NCBI GenBank assembly: GCA_050696075.1
Contig: JBOGUF010000063.1
Coordinates: forward strand, 1-21,540
Source of the DNA: JBOGUF01 sp050696075
GTDB taxonomy: Bacteria > Chloroflexota > Chloroflexia > Thermomicrobiales > UBA6265
Direction: 5' to 3'
Length of the DNA: 21,540 nucleotides
Shown here one piece after another: positions 7,718-15,020 of this stretch (the first letter of the stretch is position 1; each line of letters starts with the position of its first letter). Position numbers and translations under genes: made by a program. The notes under the pieces are model-generated. The model was not told the DNA's origin, did not search any database, and was given only the letters and a program-made list of their open reading frames with translations.

Positions 7718-7847
7718 GGCGGTTTCACCGCCGGCACGGGGCTAAAGCCGCCGTGCTTACCCAACAAACCCGGCTGAAGCCGGCTGCTTGTTTTCAGCCC
7801 TCGTGAGAGGGCTTCGTTTGGTCAGCACGGCGGCTTCAGCCCCGTGC
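7718..7847. repeat. Compound inverted repeat between two esterase genes
   Basis: A 24-bp arm at 7734-7757 (starting GCACGGGGCT) is matched by an inverted arm at 7824-7847 with one mismatch. Between the arms are two further hairpins: CCGGC/GCCGG with loop TGAA (7770-7783) and AGCCCTC/GAGGGCT with loop GTGA (7796-7813). Just outside lies GGCGGT/ACCGCC (7718-7732). The 174-nt gap holds no gene. The fold would be a branched cruciform; it could limit transcription between the two same-strand genes, but no T-run supports a standard terminator. Confidence 0.8.
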
Positions 7848-7871
7848 TTCGCCGCGGGCGACGGATGCCTC

Positions 7872-8849
7872 TCACCCAACTGCCACCTTCGTTTGCGCGT
7901 GAACCGCGGCAGGGCGCAGGTGCCGCGCCAGGAAGGCTTCGACCTTCTTCGCTTCCCAGTACGCGCCGGCGTCGTGGGCGCAGCGGGGGTAGGCATGGAT
8001 CTCCTTGGGACAGGTGAGCGCCTTATGGAGGTCGTAGCCGGTTTCGGGCGGGCAGACATCGTCGCCGAGGCCGACGTAGATGAGGATTGGGCAGCGGATG
8101 GACGGCGCGAAGTTGATGCCGTCGAAGTAGGCAAGCGTTTCGCGGACGTGTGACTCCCGCTCAGGGTATTGCCGCAGGTAGTCGTTGATCTCCTCGTACG
8201 GGTAAGAGTGGGTGAGCGAGGCCGCGTCCATGAAGCCACAGAGGTAAGGAGCGCCGGCGGCGCCGCAGGTGATGGCGTCGTTGCGGAGGGCGGCGGTGGT
8301 GATTGTCAGCGCCCCGCCCTGGCTGCTGCCGTGGACACCGATCCGGCCGTGATCGACCTCGGGCCGGGTGAAAAGGAAGTCGACTGCCCGGGCGGCATCG
8401 ACGTAGAAACCGCGGTAGCTGTAGGTGTGGCGGTCGACCATGTTGTTGACCAGCAGGCCGGGATAGCCGGGGTTGAAATGGCGGTTCGAGCGCAGCTTGC
8501 CGCGCGGCGCCACCCCGACCGCCGCGTAGCCCTGCTTTGCCCACGACTTGGGGAGGGTCGGCTCGGAAATGTAGCCCGGCACAATCAGCAACCCAGGGTA
8601 GGGCGGCGGCAGGTGGTCCTTGGTCGGCAGGCAGTACCAGCCGGCGATGCGGAGGCCGTCCAGGCTGTCGTAGTGGATCTCGTACACGTCGACTTCGGGC
8701 GTCGAGCGGAGCGGGAGATACTCGACCGAGGGATCGAGGGGAATCGTCGCCGCCTCTGCCATGATCTGTGTCCAGAAGTCGTCGAAGTCGGGCGGTCGGA
8801 CCACGCTCGTGTGGTGGTCTTCCGGTGGCCGCCGCTCGCCAACGTGCAT
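7872..8849 (-). CDS. CE7-type carbohydrate esterase (acetyl xylan esterase / cephalosporin-C deacetylase family)
   Basis: This 325-residue alpha/beta hydrolase probably removes acyl groups, typically acetyl, from sugars or related small molecules. The nucleophile is S176 in GVHGSSQGGA, the acid D263 in GLGDDVCPP, and the base H292 in RCAHDAG; all three match the family. An RG..S pair (RGKLRSNRHFNPGYPG) contributes the usual oxyanion region. There is no signal peptide, so it is probably cytoplasmic, which suits deacetylation of imported oligosaccharides. ATG at 8849 is chosen over ATG at 8873 because GGGAGGAC lies 8 nt before it. Downstream on the same strand, past a compound inverted repeat, is its catalytically altered paralogue. 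Confidence 0.9.
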   Translation of the reverse strand: MHVGERRPPEDHHTSVVRPPDFDDFWTQIMAEAATIPLDPSVEYLPLRSTPEVDVYEIHYDSLDGLRIAGWYCLPTKDHLPPPYPGLLIVPGYISEPTLPKSWAKQGYAAVGVAPRGKLRSNRHFNPGYPGLLVNNMVDRHTYSYRGFYVDAARAVDFLFTRPEVDHGRIGVHGSSQGGALTITTAALRNDAITCGAAGAPYLCGFMDAASLTHSYPYEEINDYLRQYPERESHVRETLAYFDGINFAPSIRCPILIYVGLGDDVCPPETGYDLHKALTCPKEIHAYPRCAHDAGAYWEAKKVEAFLARHLRPAAVHAQTKVAVG

Positions 8850-8931
8850 AACGGTCTGTCCTCCCATCCTCATCCCCGGTGCGCTCCGGGTCCCACGGTA
8901 GCTTCTCGCAGAGTGTCACGATCCACAAGGG

Positions 8932-8959
8932 GTCAGGAGTCAGGAGTCAGGAGTCAGGG
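8932..8959 (+). repeat. GTCAGGA heptad tract upstream of the M20 gene pair
   Basis: Three exact GTCAGGA units and one GTCAGGG unit follow each other in the divergent gap between the CE7 esterase and the first M20 gene. The inverted sequence (CCTGACT, CCTGACC twice) occurs at 11467-11487, at the end of the second M20 gene, so the pair is bracketed by inverted tracts. The gap also contains the ribosome-binding site for the M20 gene (AAGGAGG at 9024-9030); I see no convincing promoter in it. Confidence 0.85.
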
Positions 8960-9042
8960 TCGGGGCGCAAGCAGGCGAGAAGTTTGGTATCGTGCCGGGG
9001 TACTTCCCGATTGATCTGTCAGCAAGGAGGGTGGGGCCAGGG

Positions 9043-10239
9043 ATGGTGACGAGTGAATCGCGATTGCGCGGCGACATCGACGAGATTCTGCCGGGAGTGA
9101 TTGCGGACCGGCGGCATCTACATCAGCATCCCGAGTTGGGGTTTCAGGAGCACGAGACGGCGAAGTTCGTCGTGGAGCGATTGCAGGCGCTCGGGGTGGA
9201 GGATATCCAGACCGGCGTGGCGAAGACCGGCGTGACCGGGTTGATCCGGGGCGGCCAAGGCGACGGACGAGTCGTCCTGTTGCGGGCGGACATGGACGCG
9301 CTGCCGATCGAGGAGGAGAACGCGGTCGATTACCGATCGCGGACGCCGGGGGTGATGCACGCCTGCGGACACGACGCGCACACGGCGATGCTGCTGGCCG
9401 TGAGCCGGATGCTCCTCGACCGGCGGGACGAGTTCGCCGGTGCGGTCAAGGTGCTCTTCCAACCGTCGGAGGAGGCGCCGCCGGGTGGGGCGAAGCCGAT
9501 GATCGAGGCGGGTGTGCTCGACAATCCGAAGGTTGATGTGGCCTTCGGGTTGCACGTCGGGCAAGGGTTGCCGGTCGGCCAGATCGAAGTTGGACCCGGC
9601 GCGCGGACCGCCAACGCCGACACGTTCCGCGTCGTGATTCAGGGCAAAGGTGGTCATGGGGCGCGGCCGGAGACGACGGTCGACCCGATTGTGGTCGGGG
9701 CGCAGATCGTGACAGCCGTGCAAACGCTCGTCTCCCGCGAGAAGGACCCGCGGGAGGTGGCGGTCGTCACCATCGGCTCGTTCAACGCTGGCAAAGCGCC
9801 GAACGTCATCCCCGACACGGCCGAGCTTTCCGGGACGATCCGCACCTATTCGGAGGACGTGCGCGAGGCGATCGCCGGCAGAATCAAGGCGATAGTGGAG
9901 GGCATCGCCGCGGCGATGCGGGCGGAAGCGAGGGTGGCGATCGAGTACGGATATCCCTCGGTTGTCAACGACCCGGCGATGGTCGAAGTTGTCCGCGCGG
10001 CAGCGGCCGATGTGGTCGGCGCGGCGAACGTCGTGGAGCAGTCGCCCAAGATGGTGGGTGAAGATTTTTCCTACTTCTCGTTGCGCGTACCATCCTGCTT
10101 CTTCAGCGTTGGGACCCGCAACGAGGCGAAGGGGCTGACGTGGGGCCATCACCACCCCCGATTCGATATCGACGAAGGGGGGATGGCGGTCGGCATTGAA
10201 ACGATGACGCGGACGGTGCTGCGGTATCTGGGGACGTAG
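9043..10239 (+). CDS. M20 family metallopeptidase/amidohydrolase (hippurate or N-acyl-amino-acid hydrolase type), copy 1
   Basis: This 398-residue cytoplasmic dizinc hydrolase would release free amino acids or amines from N-acyl substrates. Metal ligands are visible: C108 and H110 (MHACGHDAH), the catalytic/metal pair E143-E144 (QPSEE), H171 (LHV) and H370 (GHHHPRF). The dimerisation-lid motif GKGGHGARPE (201-210) is intact. ATG at 9043 is chosen because the paralogue begins at the same aligned position; a GTG at 8992 would add 17 residues absent from it, though the AAGGAGG site is a rather long 12 nt from the ATG. The copy downstream is colinear without gaps and about 74% identical by hand count. 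Probable roles are indole-acetyl-amino-acid, hippurate or acetyl-amino-acid hydrolysis. Confidence 0.93.
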   Translation: MVTSESRLRGDIDEILPGVIADRRHLHQHPELGFQEHETAKFVVERLQALGVEDIQTGVAKTGVTGLIRGGQGDGRVVLLRADMDALPIEEENAVDYRSRTPGVMHACGHDAHTAMLLAVSRMLLDRRDEFAGAVKVLFQPSEEAPPGGAKPMIEAGVLDNPKVDVAFGLHVGQGLPVGQIEVGPGARTANADTFRVVIQGKGGHGARPETTVDPIVVGAQIVTAVQTLVSREKDPREVAVVTIGSFNAGKAPNVIPDTAELSGTIRTYSEDVREAIAGRIKAIVEGIAAAMRAEARVAIEYGYPSVVNDPAMVEVVRAAAADVVGAANVVEQSPKMVGEDFSYFSLRVPSCFFSVGTRNEAKGLTWGHHHPRFDIDEGGMAVGIETMTRTVLRYLGT

Positions 10240-10276
10240 GGCGGCGAGGCGGCCAGGCGGCCAGGCGGCGAGGGGA
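10237..10276 (+). repeat. Octamer tandem repeat starting at the first M20 stop codon
   Basis: Five 8-bp units run TAGGGCGG, CGAGGCGG, CCAGGCGG twice, then CGAGGGGA. The TAG of the first unit is the stop codon of the first M20 gene and the last unit ends 6 nt before the start of the second. The tract therefore makes up nearly the whole 43-nt gap. Confidence 0.85.
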
Positions 10277-10282
10277 ACGACC

Positions 10283-11485
10283 ATGGTGATCGCGGTTGGT
10301 CGGCTCAGGACGGATATCGACGAGATCTTGCCCGGTGTGATTGCCGACCGGCGGCATTTGCACCAGCATCCTGAGCTTGGGTTTCAGGAATACGAAACGG
10401 CGAAGTTCGTCGCGGAGCGGCTGCGTTCGCTCGGCGTCGAGGAGATCCGTACCGGTATCGCCGAGACCGGCGTCACCGGTCTGATTCGGGGCGCCAGGGG
10501 TGACGGCAAGGTTGTCCTGCTGCGGGCCGACATGGACGCGCTGCCAATCGACGAGGAGAACGAGGTCGACTACCGGTCACGGAATCCCGGTGTGATGCAC
10601 GCCTGCGGCCACGATGCGCACACGGCGATGCTGCTCGGGACGACCCGGATGTTGCTGGAGCGGCGCGATCAGTTTGCGGGAGCTGTGAAGGTTCTCTTCC
10701 AACCGTGCGAGGAGTCGCCGCCGGGTGGGGCGAAGCCGATGATCGAGGCGGGGGTGATGGACGACCCGAAGGTCGACGGCGTCTTCGGTCTGCACGTTCT
10801 CCAAAACCTGCCGCTCGGCAGGATCGGGGTCGGCAATGGACCGATTTCCGCGAACTCCGACCGCTTTCGGATCGTGCTTCAAGGGAAGGGGGGGCACGGT
10901 GCGCGACCGGAACTCGCCGTCGATCCGATCGTTGTTGGCGCACAGGTCGTCGTCGCCCTGCAAACGCTCGTGGCCCGGGAACGAGACCCGCTCGCGCCGG
11001 CCGTGGTCACCGTCGGTGCGTTCCACGCGGGAAAGGCGCCGAATGTGATCCCGGATTCCGCGGAAATGGTCGGCACGATCCGCACCTTCTCGGCGGATTC
11101 GCGGCAGCAGATCACGAGCCGGATTAAGGATCTCGTCGAAGGGATCGCCTCCGCGATGCGCGCCACGGCGACGGTCGAGGTGAGCCTCGGCTATCCGTCG
11201 GTGATGAACGACCCGGGAATGACCGACGTCGTCCGTGCCGCCGCCGCCGAGGTCGTCGGTCAGCAGAACATCATCGAGCGCACGCCGCAACCGGGGGGTG
11301 AAGATTTCTCTTACTTCTCGCTCCGTGCCCCGGCCAGCTTCTTCTACGTCGGCACCAAGAATGACGAGAAGGGTCTCGTCTGGGGGCACCATCACCCGAA
11401 GTTTGACATCGACGAAGAGGGGCTGGCGATCGGTATCGAGACGATGACGCGGGCGGTGCTTCGGTACCTGACTCCTGACCCCTGA
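10283..11485 (+). CDS. M20 family metallopeptidase/amidohydrolase, copy 2
   Basis: This 400-residue tandem paralogue of the preceding hydrolase keeps every catalytic motif: MHACGHDAH (C108, H110), QPCEE (E143-E144), LHV (H171), GKGGHGARPE and GHHHPKF. Differences from copy 1 cluster at 171-200, in and beside the LHV segment (LHVLQNLPLGRIGVGNGP), and at 231-240, 271-280 and 331-340; they may tune acyl or amino-acid specificity rather than abolish activity. ATG at 10283 follows GAGGGGAACGACC. The final residues LTPDP and the TGA stop are encoded by a CCTGACY heptad tract, whereas copy 1 ends LGT, so the tract has replaced the original 3' end. The 43-nt spacing suggests co-transcription with copy 1. 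Confidence 0.93.
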   Translation: MVIAVGRLRTDIDEILPGVIADRRHLHQHPELGFQEYETAKFVAERLRSLGVEEIRTGIAETGVTGLIRGARGDGKVVLLRADMDALPIDEENEVDYRSRNPGVMHACGHDAHTAMLLGTTRMLLERRDQFAGAVKVLFQPCEESPPGGAKPMIEAGVMDDPKVDGVFGLHVLQNLPLGRIGVGNGPISANSDRFRIVLQGKGGHGARPELAVDPIVVGAQVVVALQTLVARERDPLAPAVVTVGAFHAGKAPNVIPDSAEMVGTIRTFSADSRQQITSRIKDLVEGIASAMRATATVEVSLGYPSVMNDPGMTDVVRAAAAEVVGQQNIIERTPQPGGEDFSYFSLRAPASFFYVGTKNDEKGLVWGHHHPKFDIDEEGLAIGIETMTRAVLRYLTPDP

Positions 11486-11519
11486 CCCCTTCGTTTGCGT
11501 TGGCGGTTGGCGGTCGGGT
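11467..11519 (+). repeat. CCTGACY heptads overlapping the end of M20 copy 2, followed by GTTGGCG heptads
   Basis: CCTGACT and two CCTGACC units (11467-11487) encode the last residues and stop of the second M20 gene and are the inverse of the GTCAGGA tract at 8932-8959. A second heptad pair, GTTGGCG twice then GTCGGGT, follows at 11499-11519. Confidence 0.75.
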
Positions 11520-11524
11520 AGGCT
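11495..11524 (+). promoter_or_regulatory. Candidate promoter of the NgcEFG-like operon
   Basis: TTGCGT (11495-11500) is followed after 18 nt by TAGGCT (11519-11524), about 60 nt before the start of the sugar-binding protein. The hexamers are imperfect and overlap a heptad repeat, so this is only a candidate. Confidence 0.3.
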
Positions 11525-11584
11525 TTGGGCAGTCCCGACAACAGAGGTGTTGCGGAAGTGTTCTCTGTGATGGAGGAGAGACCG

Positions 11585-13024
11585 ATGCACGAAGAAGGTG
11601 TGGCCCGCTTGGTGGCAGAGACCGTGGCGCATCGCTATTCGCGGCGCGACGTGCTTCGCCGGGCGGCGGCGCTTGGCCTGGCCGCGCCCGCGGTGGCGAT
11701 TGCGCTCGATGCGCGGGCCGCGATGGCGCAATCGCCGGAGAATTCGAACCCGTTGGGCGTAGACCCGGCCGCGCCGCTTGACGTCGTCATCTTCAAGGGC
11801 GGCTACGGCGACGACTACGCCATCTACGTCAACGACAATATGTACGCTCGCGACTTCCCGGAGGCGGAGATCACCTACGCGGGGATTCAGCGCCTCGGGG
11901 AGCAGCTCCAGCCGCGATTCATCGCCGGCGAGCCGCCTGACGTGATCGACAACTCCGGCGCCGGCAACCTCGACACGGCTGTCCTGGTCTCCGAAGGGCA
12001 GTTGGCTGAGCTCGACGATCTCTTGGCCGCGCCGTCGTATGACTCCGAGGGGATGACCTTCGGCGAGACCCTCATCCCGGGATCGCAGGACACCGGTGTC
12101 TTCAACGCCAAGCAGATGTACTTGAATTACGTCGTCTCGGTTACGGGGCTCTGGTACAGCTCCTCGCTCTTCGAGGCGAATGGCTGGACCTATCCCCAGA
12201 CCTGGACCGAGATGCTGGATCTCTGTGCCGAAATCAAGGCGGCTGGAACCACCCCCTGGATGACCACCGGCGTGTACCCGCAGTACATGCAAGGGATGGT
12301 CTTCAACCAGTTGGTTTGGAAGCAGAATCCGCAAGCGATCGTCGACATCGACAACCTGGAAGAAGGCGCCTGGGGGTCGGACGCGGTCCGCGCCGCCCTG
12401 GAAGCCGTGTACGCGCTCTACGAGAACGAGTACATCGGCCAAGGCTGGGAGGGGCTGACCCATACCGAATCGCAGGCAGAGTGGCTGCAGGGCAACGGCG
12501 TCTTCCTTCCCTGCGGCTCCTGGCTCGAGAACGAGATGTCCGGCGGCCTCATCCCGGAGGGCTTCGACATGGTCGTCGCCCCAATCCCCTCGCTGGATGG
12601 CGACACGCAGCCGTTCGAAACGATCTCCTGGGGCGCCGGCGAGGTCTTCATCGTTCCGGCCGAAGGCAAGAACGTGGCCGGCGGCAAAGAATGGCTGCGG
12701 ATGCTCTTCTCGAAAGAGGGCGGCCGCAGCTTCTCCGAGCTCACCAAGTCGCTCTCGGTCGTGCAAGGTTCTGCCGACGGGCTTGAACTGGGGACAGCCT
12801 TCGCCTCCAGCCAGCAAGCGATCGAGGCATCCGGTGAGAACCAGGTGCTGGCCCGCTTTGGCGGCTGGTATCCCGATCTCCAGGAGATTGCCAAGAACTC
12901 GATGGGCGAATTGCTCCAGGGCGTGATCAGCATCGATGAATTCATCGAAAGCGTCCAGGAGGTCGCCGACACGGTCAAGGACGACGAATCGATCCCGAAG
13001 TACGAGCGGACGCTGGAAGGCTAG
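11585..13024 (+). CDS. Family-1 sugar-binding protein of an NgcE-like (GlcNAc/chitobiose) ABC importer
   Basis: This 479-residue extracytoplasmic receptor captures a sugar for the two permeases encoded next. The N-terminus is a twin-arginine signal (YSRRDVLRRAAALG, about residues 18-31) with probable cleavage after AMAQ. The mature part has the family-1 pattern: a beta-strand core (PLDVVIFKGGYGDD), GEPPDVIDNSG, LWYSSSLFEANGW.YPQTW and WLENEM. The overall pattern, including FNQLVWKQNPQAIVDIDNLEEGAW, recalls NgcE of actinobacterial chitin uptake; this is from memory. ATG at 11585 has GGAGG 8 nt upstream and is preferred to ATG at 11570. The following gap is a palindromic heptad element beginning at its TAG stop. 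The NgcE assignment is moderate; the solute-binding assignment is firm. Confidence 0.88.
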   Translation: MHEEGVARLVAETVAHRYSRRDVLRRAAALGLAAPAVAIALDARAAMAQSPENSNPLGVDPAAPLDVVIFKGGYGDDYAIYVNDNMYARDFPEAEITYAGIQRLGEQLQPRFIAGEPPDVIDNSGAGNLDTAVLVSEGQLAELDDLLAAPSYDSEGMTFGETLIPGSQDTGVFNAKQMYLNYVVSVTGLWYSSSLFEANGWTYPQTWTEMLDLCAEIKAAGTTPWMTTGVYPQYMQGMVFNQLVWKQNPQAIVDIDNLEEGAWGSDAVRAALEAVYALYENEYIGQGWEGLTHTESQAEWLQGNGVFLPCGSWLENEMSGGLIPEGFDMVVAPIPSLDGDTQPFETISWGAGEVFIVPAEGKNVAGGKEWLRMLFSKEGGRSFSELTKSLSVVQGSADGLELGTAFASSQQAIEASGENQVLARFGGWYPDLQEIAKNSMGELLQGVISIDEFIESVQEVADTVKDDESIPKYERTLEG

Positions 13025-13101
13025 GCGTTGGGCGTTGGGCGTTAGGTGCAAGGGGCACGACGAGATGTCTCTTCTAACGCCTAACGCCTAGGCCCTAACG
13101 C
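13022..13101. repeat. Heptad-repeat palindrome between sugar-binding protein and permease genes
   Basis: The left arm starts at the stop codon with TAGGCGT, then TGGGCGT twice and TAGGTGC (13022-13049). The right arm has CTAACGC twice, CTAGGCC and CTAACGC (13074-13101), the inverse of GCGTTAG. A core reading GCACGACGAGA then TGTCTCTTCT separates them. In RNA the arms could pair using G-U pairs. The core resembles that of the element at 20461-20548. Confidence 0.85.
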
Positions 13102-13114
13102 CCGTGGGACGGCT

Positions 13115-14017
13115 ATGCACTACCACAAGTATCGTCTGATCGTTCCGTTCCTGCTTCCGGCCATTGGGCTCTACGCCCTGTTCGTCCTCTGGCCGTATGC
13201 GCAGGCGATCTATCTCTCCTTTACGGGCTGGCGCGGAACATCGGCGAACAAACCGTGGGTTGGACTTGATAATTATGATCGCCTGATCAACGACGAGCGG
13301 TTCGTCGAGGCGCTGTCCCGCAATGCGCAGTTGTTGATCGTGCTGCCACTGGTCACGATTGCAATTGCATTGACCTTTGCCGCGCTCTTCACCCAGGGCA
13401 GGAATGCGATCGCCGGCGCCAGCTTTTACCGGATCGTCTTCTTCTTCCCTCAGGTTGTGTCCGCGGTCATCATCGGCATTCTCTGGACCTACGTGTACAA
13501 CCCGCGCGAGAACATCGGATTGCTGAACGGGTTCCTCGGGGCGGTCGGTCTCGACGGTTTGCAGCAATCGTGGCTCAGTGATCAAGCCGTGATCCTCTGG
13601 TCGATCGTGGCGGTCTCGATCTGGGCGGGTGTCGGGTTCTACATGGTGATCTACCTGGCGGCGATGCAGTCGATCCCGTCGTCGTTCTATGAAGCGGCGG
13701 TGTTAGACGGCGCGGGCCGCTGGCGTTCGTTCTGGGACATCACCTTCCCGCTGATTTGGGAGACGATCCGCACAACGCTGATCTACCTCGGTATCGCGGC
13801 CCTCGACTTCTTTGTCCTGATCCAGGTGATGACGGGTGGCGGTTCGACGGCAACCGCTCGCCGGGCGGAGGTTGCCGCGCTTTACCTCTACAACGAGGCG
13901 TTCGACAAGAGCCGCTGGGGCTATGCGTCGGCAATCGGCGTCGTGCTGCTGCTGCTCACGCTCTTGCTGTCGGTGGTCCTGATGCGAGTCACGCGACGGG
14001 AAACCTACGAGTTCTAG
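13115..14017 (+). CDS. MalF/NgcF-type sugar ABC transporter permease
   Basis: This 300-residue inner-membrane protein forms one half of the sugar importer channel. About six membrane segments are visible: LLPAIGLYALFVLWPYAQAI near the N-terminus, LLIVLPLVTIAIALTFAAL, IVFFFPQVVSAVIIGILWTY, the segment around IWAGVGFYMVIYLAA, TTLIYLGIAALDFFVLI and IGVVLLLLTLLLSVVLM. The EAA loop that docks the ATPase is SFYEAAVLDGAGRWRSFWDI. ATG at 13115 is the start; only a weak ribosome-binding site is seen, so coupling to the upstream gene through the palindromic gap may matter. The C-terminus RRETYEF is typical of MalF-like permeases. It sits 23 nt before the MalG-type partner. Confidence 0.94.
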   Translation: MHYHKYRLIVPFLLPAIGLYALFVLWPYAQAIYLSFTGWRGTSANKPWVGLDNYDRLINDERFVEALSRNAQLLIVLPLVTIAIALTFAALFTQGRNAIAGASFYRIVFFFPQVVSAVIIGILWTYVYNPRENIGLLNGFLGAVGLDGLQQSWLSDQAVILWSIVAVSIWAGVGFYMVIYLAAMQSIPSSFYEAAVLDGAGRWRSFWDITFPLIWETIRTTLIYLGIAALDFFVLIQVMTGGGSTATARRAEVAALYLYNEAFDKSRWGYASAIGVVLLLLTLLLSVVLMRVTRRETYEF

Positions 14018-14040
14018 GAGCGCTGGAAAGGCAACGGCGT

Positions 14041-14958
14041 ATGAGTGCGCAGGCAATGCAGCCGGTCGAAGAGGCGCCGGCGCAAGAGTTGGCCGGACCG
14101 ATGGTCCGGGTTGCCGGCAAGCTGGGAGTTGGCGACCTTGCCTTCAACGGCGTCGCGCAAGTCCTGCTGTTGCTCTGGACGGTGATGGTCATTTTCCCAT
14201 TCTTGTGGATGATCATGACCGCGTTCAAGACCGACCCGGAGATCATCTTTAGCCCCTGGAAGTTTCCTGACACGCTGCGGTGGGGCAATTTTGAACGGGC
14301 TTGGACCGAGGCGCGGATCGGGCGCTATGCCCTCAATACGCTCATCGTCCTCGTGGGGTCGTTGTCCGGCACGCTATTCATCTCCTCGATGGCCGCTTAT
14401 GTCCTGGCCCGGTTCCAGTTCCCGGGTCGTCAGGTCATCTTCTACGGCTTCCTGGCCGGCATGATGTTCCCGGTCTTCCTGGCGCTCGTGCCGCTCTTCT
14501 TTCTCGTGCAAGACCTGCACATGACGGCAACCTATCAGGGGTTGATTCTGGTTTACATCGCGTATTCGCTCCCCTTCACGATCTTCTTTTTGACCGGTTT
14601 CTTCAAGACGCTGCCAAGCGAAGTCGGTGAAGCCGCCGTGATGGATGGCGCCAGTCCGTATCAGGTTTTCTTTCAAGTGATGCTGCCGATGGCGAAACCT
14701 GGGCTGATCGCGATGGGAATCTTCAATTTCCTCGGTCATTGGAACCAATTTCTGCTGCCATTGGTGTTGATGCCGGATGAGAACAAGTACGTTCTCTCGC
14801 AGGGACTGGCATTCCTGGCGATCCAACAGGGCTATCAAAACGACTACAGCGCGCTCTTTGCCGCGATGACGATCACGATGGTGCCAACGCTCATCGTCTA
14901 CGTCCTCTTCCAGCGACGGCTCGAATCCGGGTTGACGGCGGGGGCGTTGAAGGGGTAG
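14041..14958 (+). CDS. MalG/NgcG-type sugar ABC transporter permease
   Basis: This 305-residue permease pairs with the MalF-type protein. After a cytoplasmic tail of about 35 residues come the first membrane segment (VLLLLWTVMVIFPFLWMIMTAF) and the MalG signature FKTDPEIIFSPWKFPDTLRWGN, cited in part. About five further segments follow. The EAA loop is EVGEAAVMDGASPYQVFFQV, and the C-terminus GLTAGALKG is the standard ending of MalG-type permeases. ATG at 14041 follows GGAAAGG at suitable spacing. No ATPase gene follows, as in Streptomyces NgcEFG, which uses the shared ATPase MsiK. The operon seems to end here, because a promoter for the next gene lies a few bases after the stop; no intrinsic terminator is visible. 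Confidence 0.95.
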   Translation: MSAQAMQPVEEAPAQELAGPMVRVAGKLGVGDLAFNGVAQVLLLLWTVMVIFPFLWMIMTAFKTDPEIIFSPWKFPDTLRWGNFERAWTEARIGRYALNTLIVLVGSLSGTLFISSMAAYVLARFQFPGRQVIFYGFLAGMMFPVFLALVPLFFLVQDLHMTATYQGLILVYIAYSLPFTIFFLTGFFKTLPSEVGEAAVMDGASPYQVFFQVMLPMAKPGLIAMGIFNFLGHWNQFLLPLVLMPDENKYVLSQGLAFLAIQQGYQNDYSALFAAMTITMVPTLIVYVLFQRRLESGLTAGALKG

Positions 14959-14961
14959 TGG

Positions 14962-14990
14962 TTGACGCCCCTCCGCGCCGGCTCTAGGAT
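14962..14990 (+). promoter_or_regulatory. Sigma-70-type promoter of the amidohydrolase operon
   Basis: TTGACG (14962-14967) and TAGGAT (14985-14990) are separated by exactly 17 nt. The predicted start near 14997 is followed by the ribosome-binding site GAGGAGGGGG and ATG at 15021. This is the best plus-strand promoter in the window by eye. Confidence 0.7.
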
Positions 14991-15020
14991 GCCCGGCAGC
15001 GTGAGGAGGGGGATTCCGCG

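Noticed and set aside
8929..10276. Short repeats considered as a CRISPR array
   Set aside because: Units are 7-8 bp and directly adjacent with no spacers; no cas genes are present.
10577..13051. Open frame of about 824 codons on the minus strand, antisense to the second M20 gene and the sugar-binding protein
   Set aside because: Long antisense frames are expected in high-GC DNA. It shows no domain and covers two well-supported genes and an intergenic repeat.
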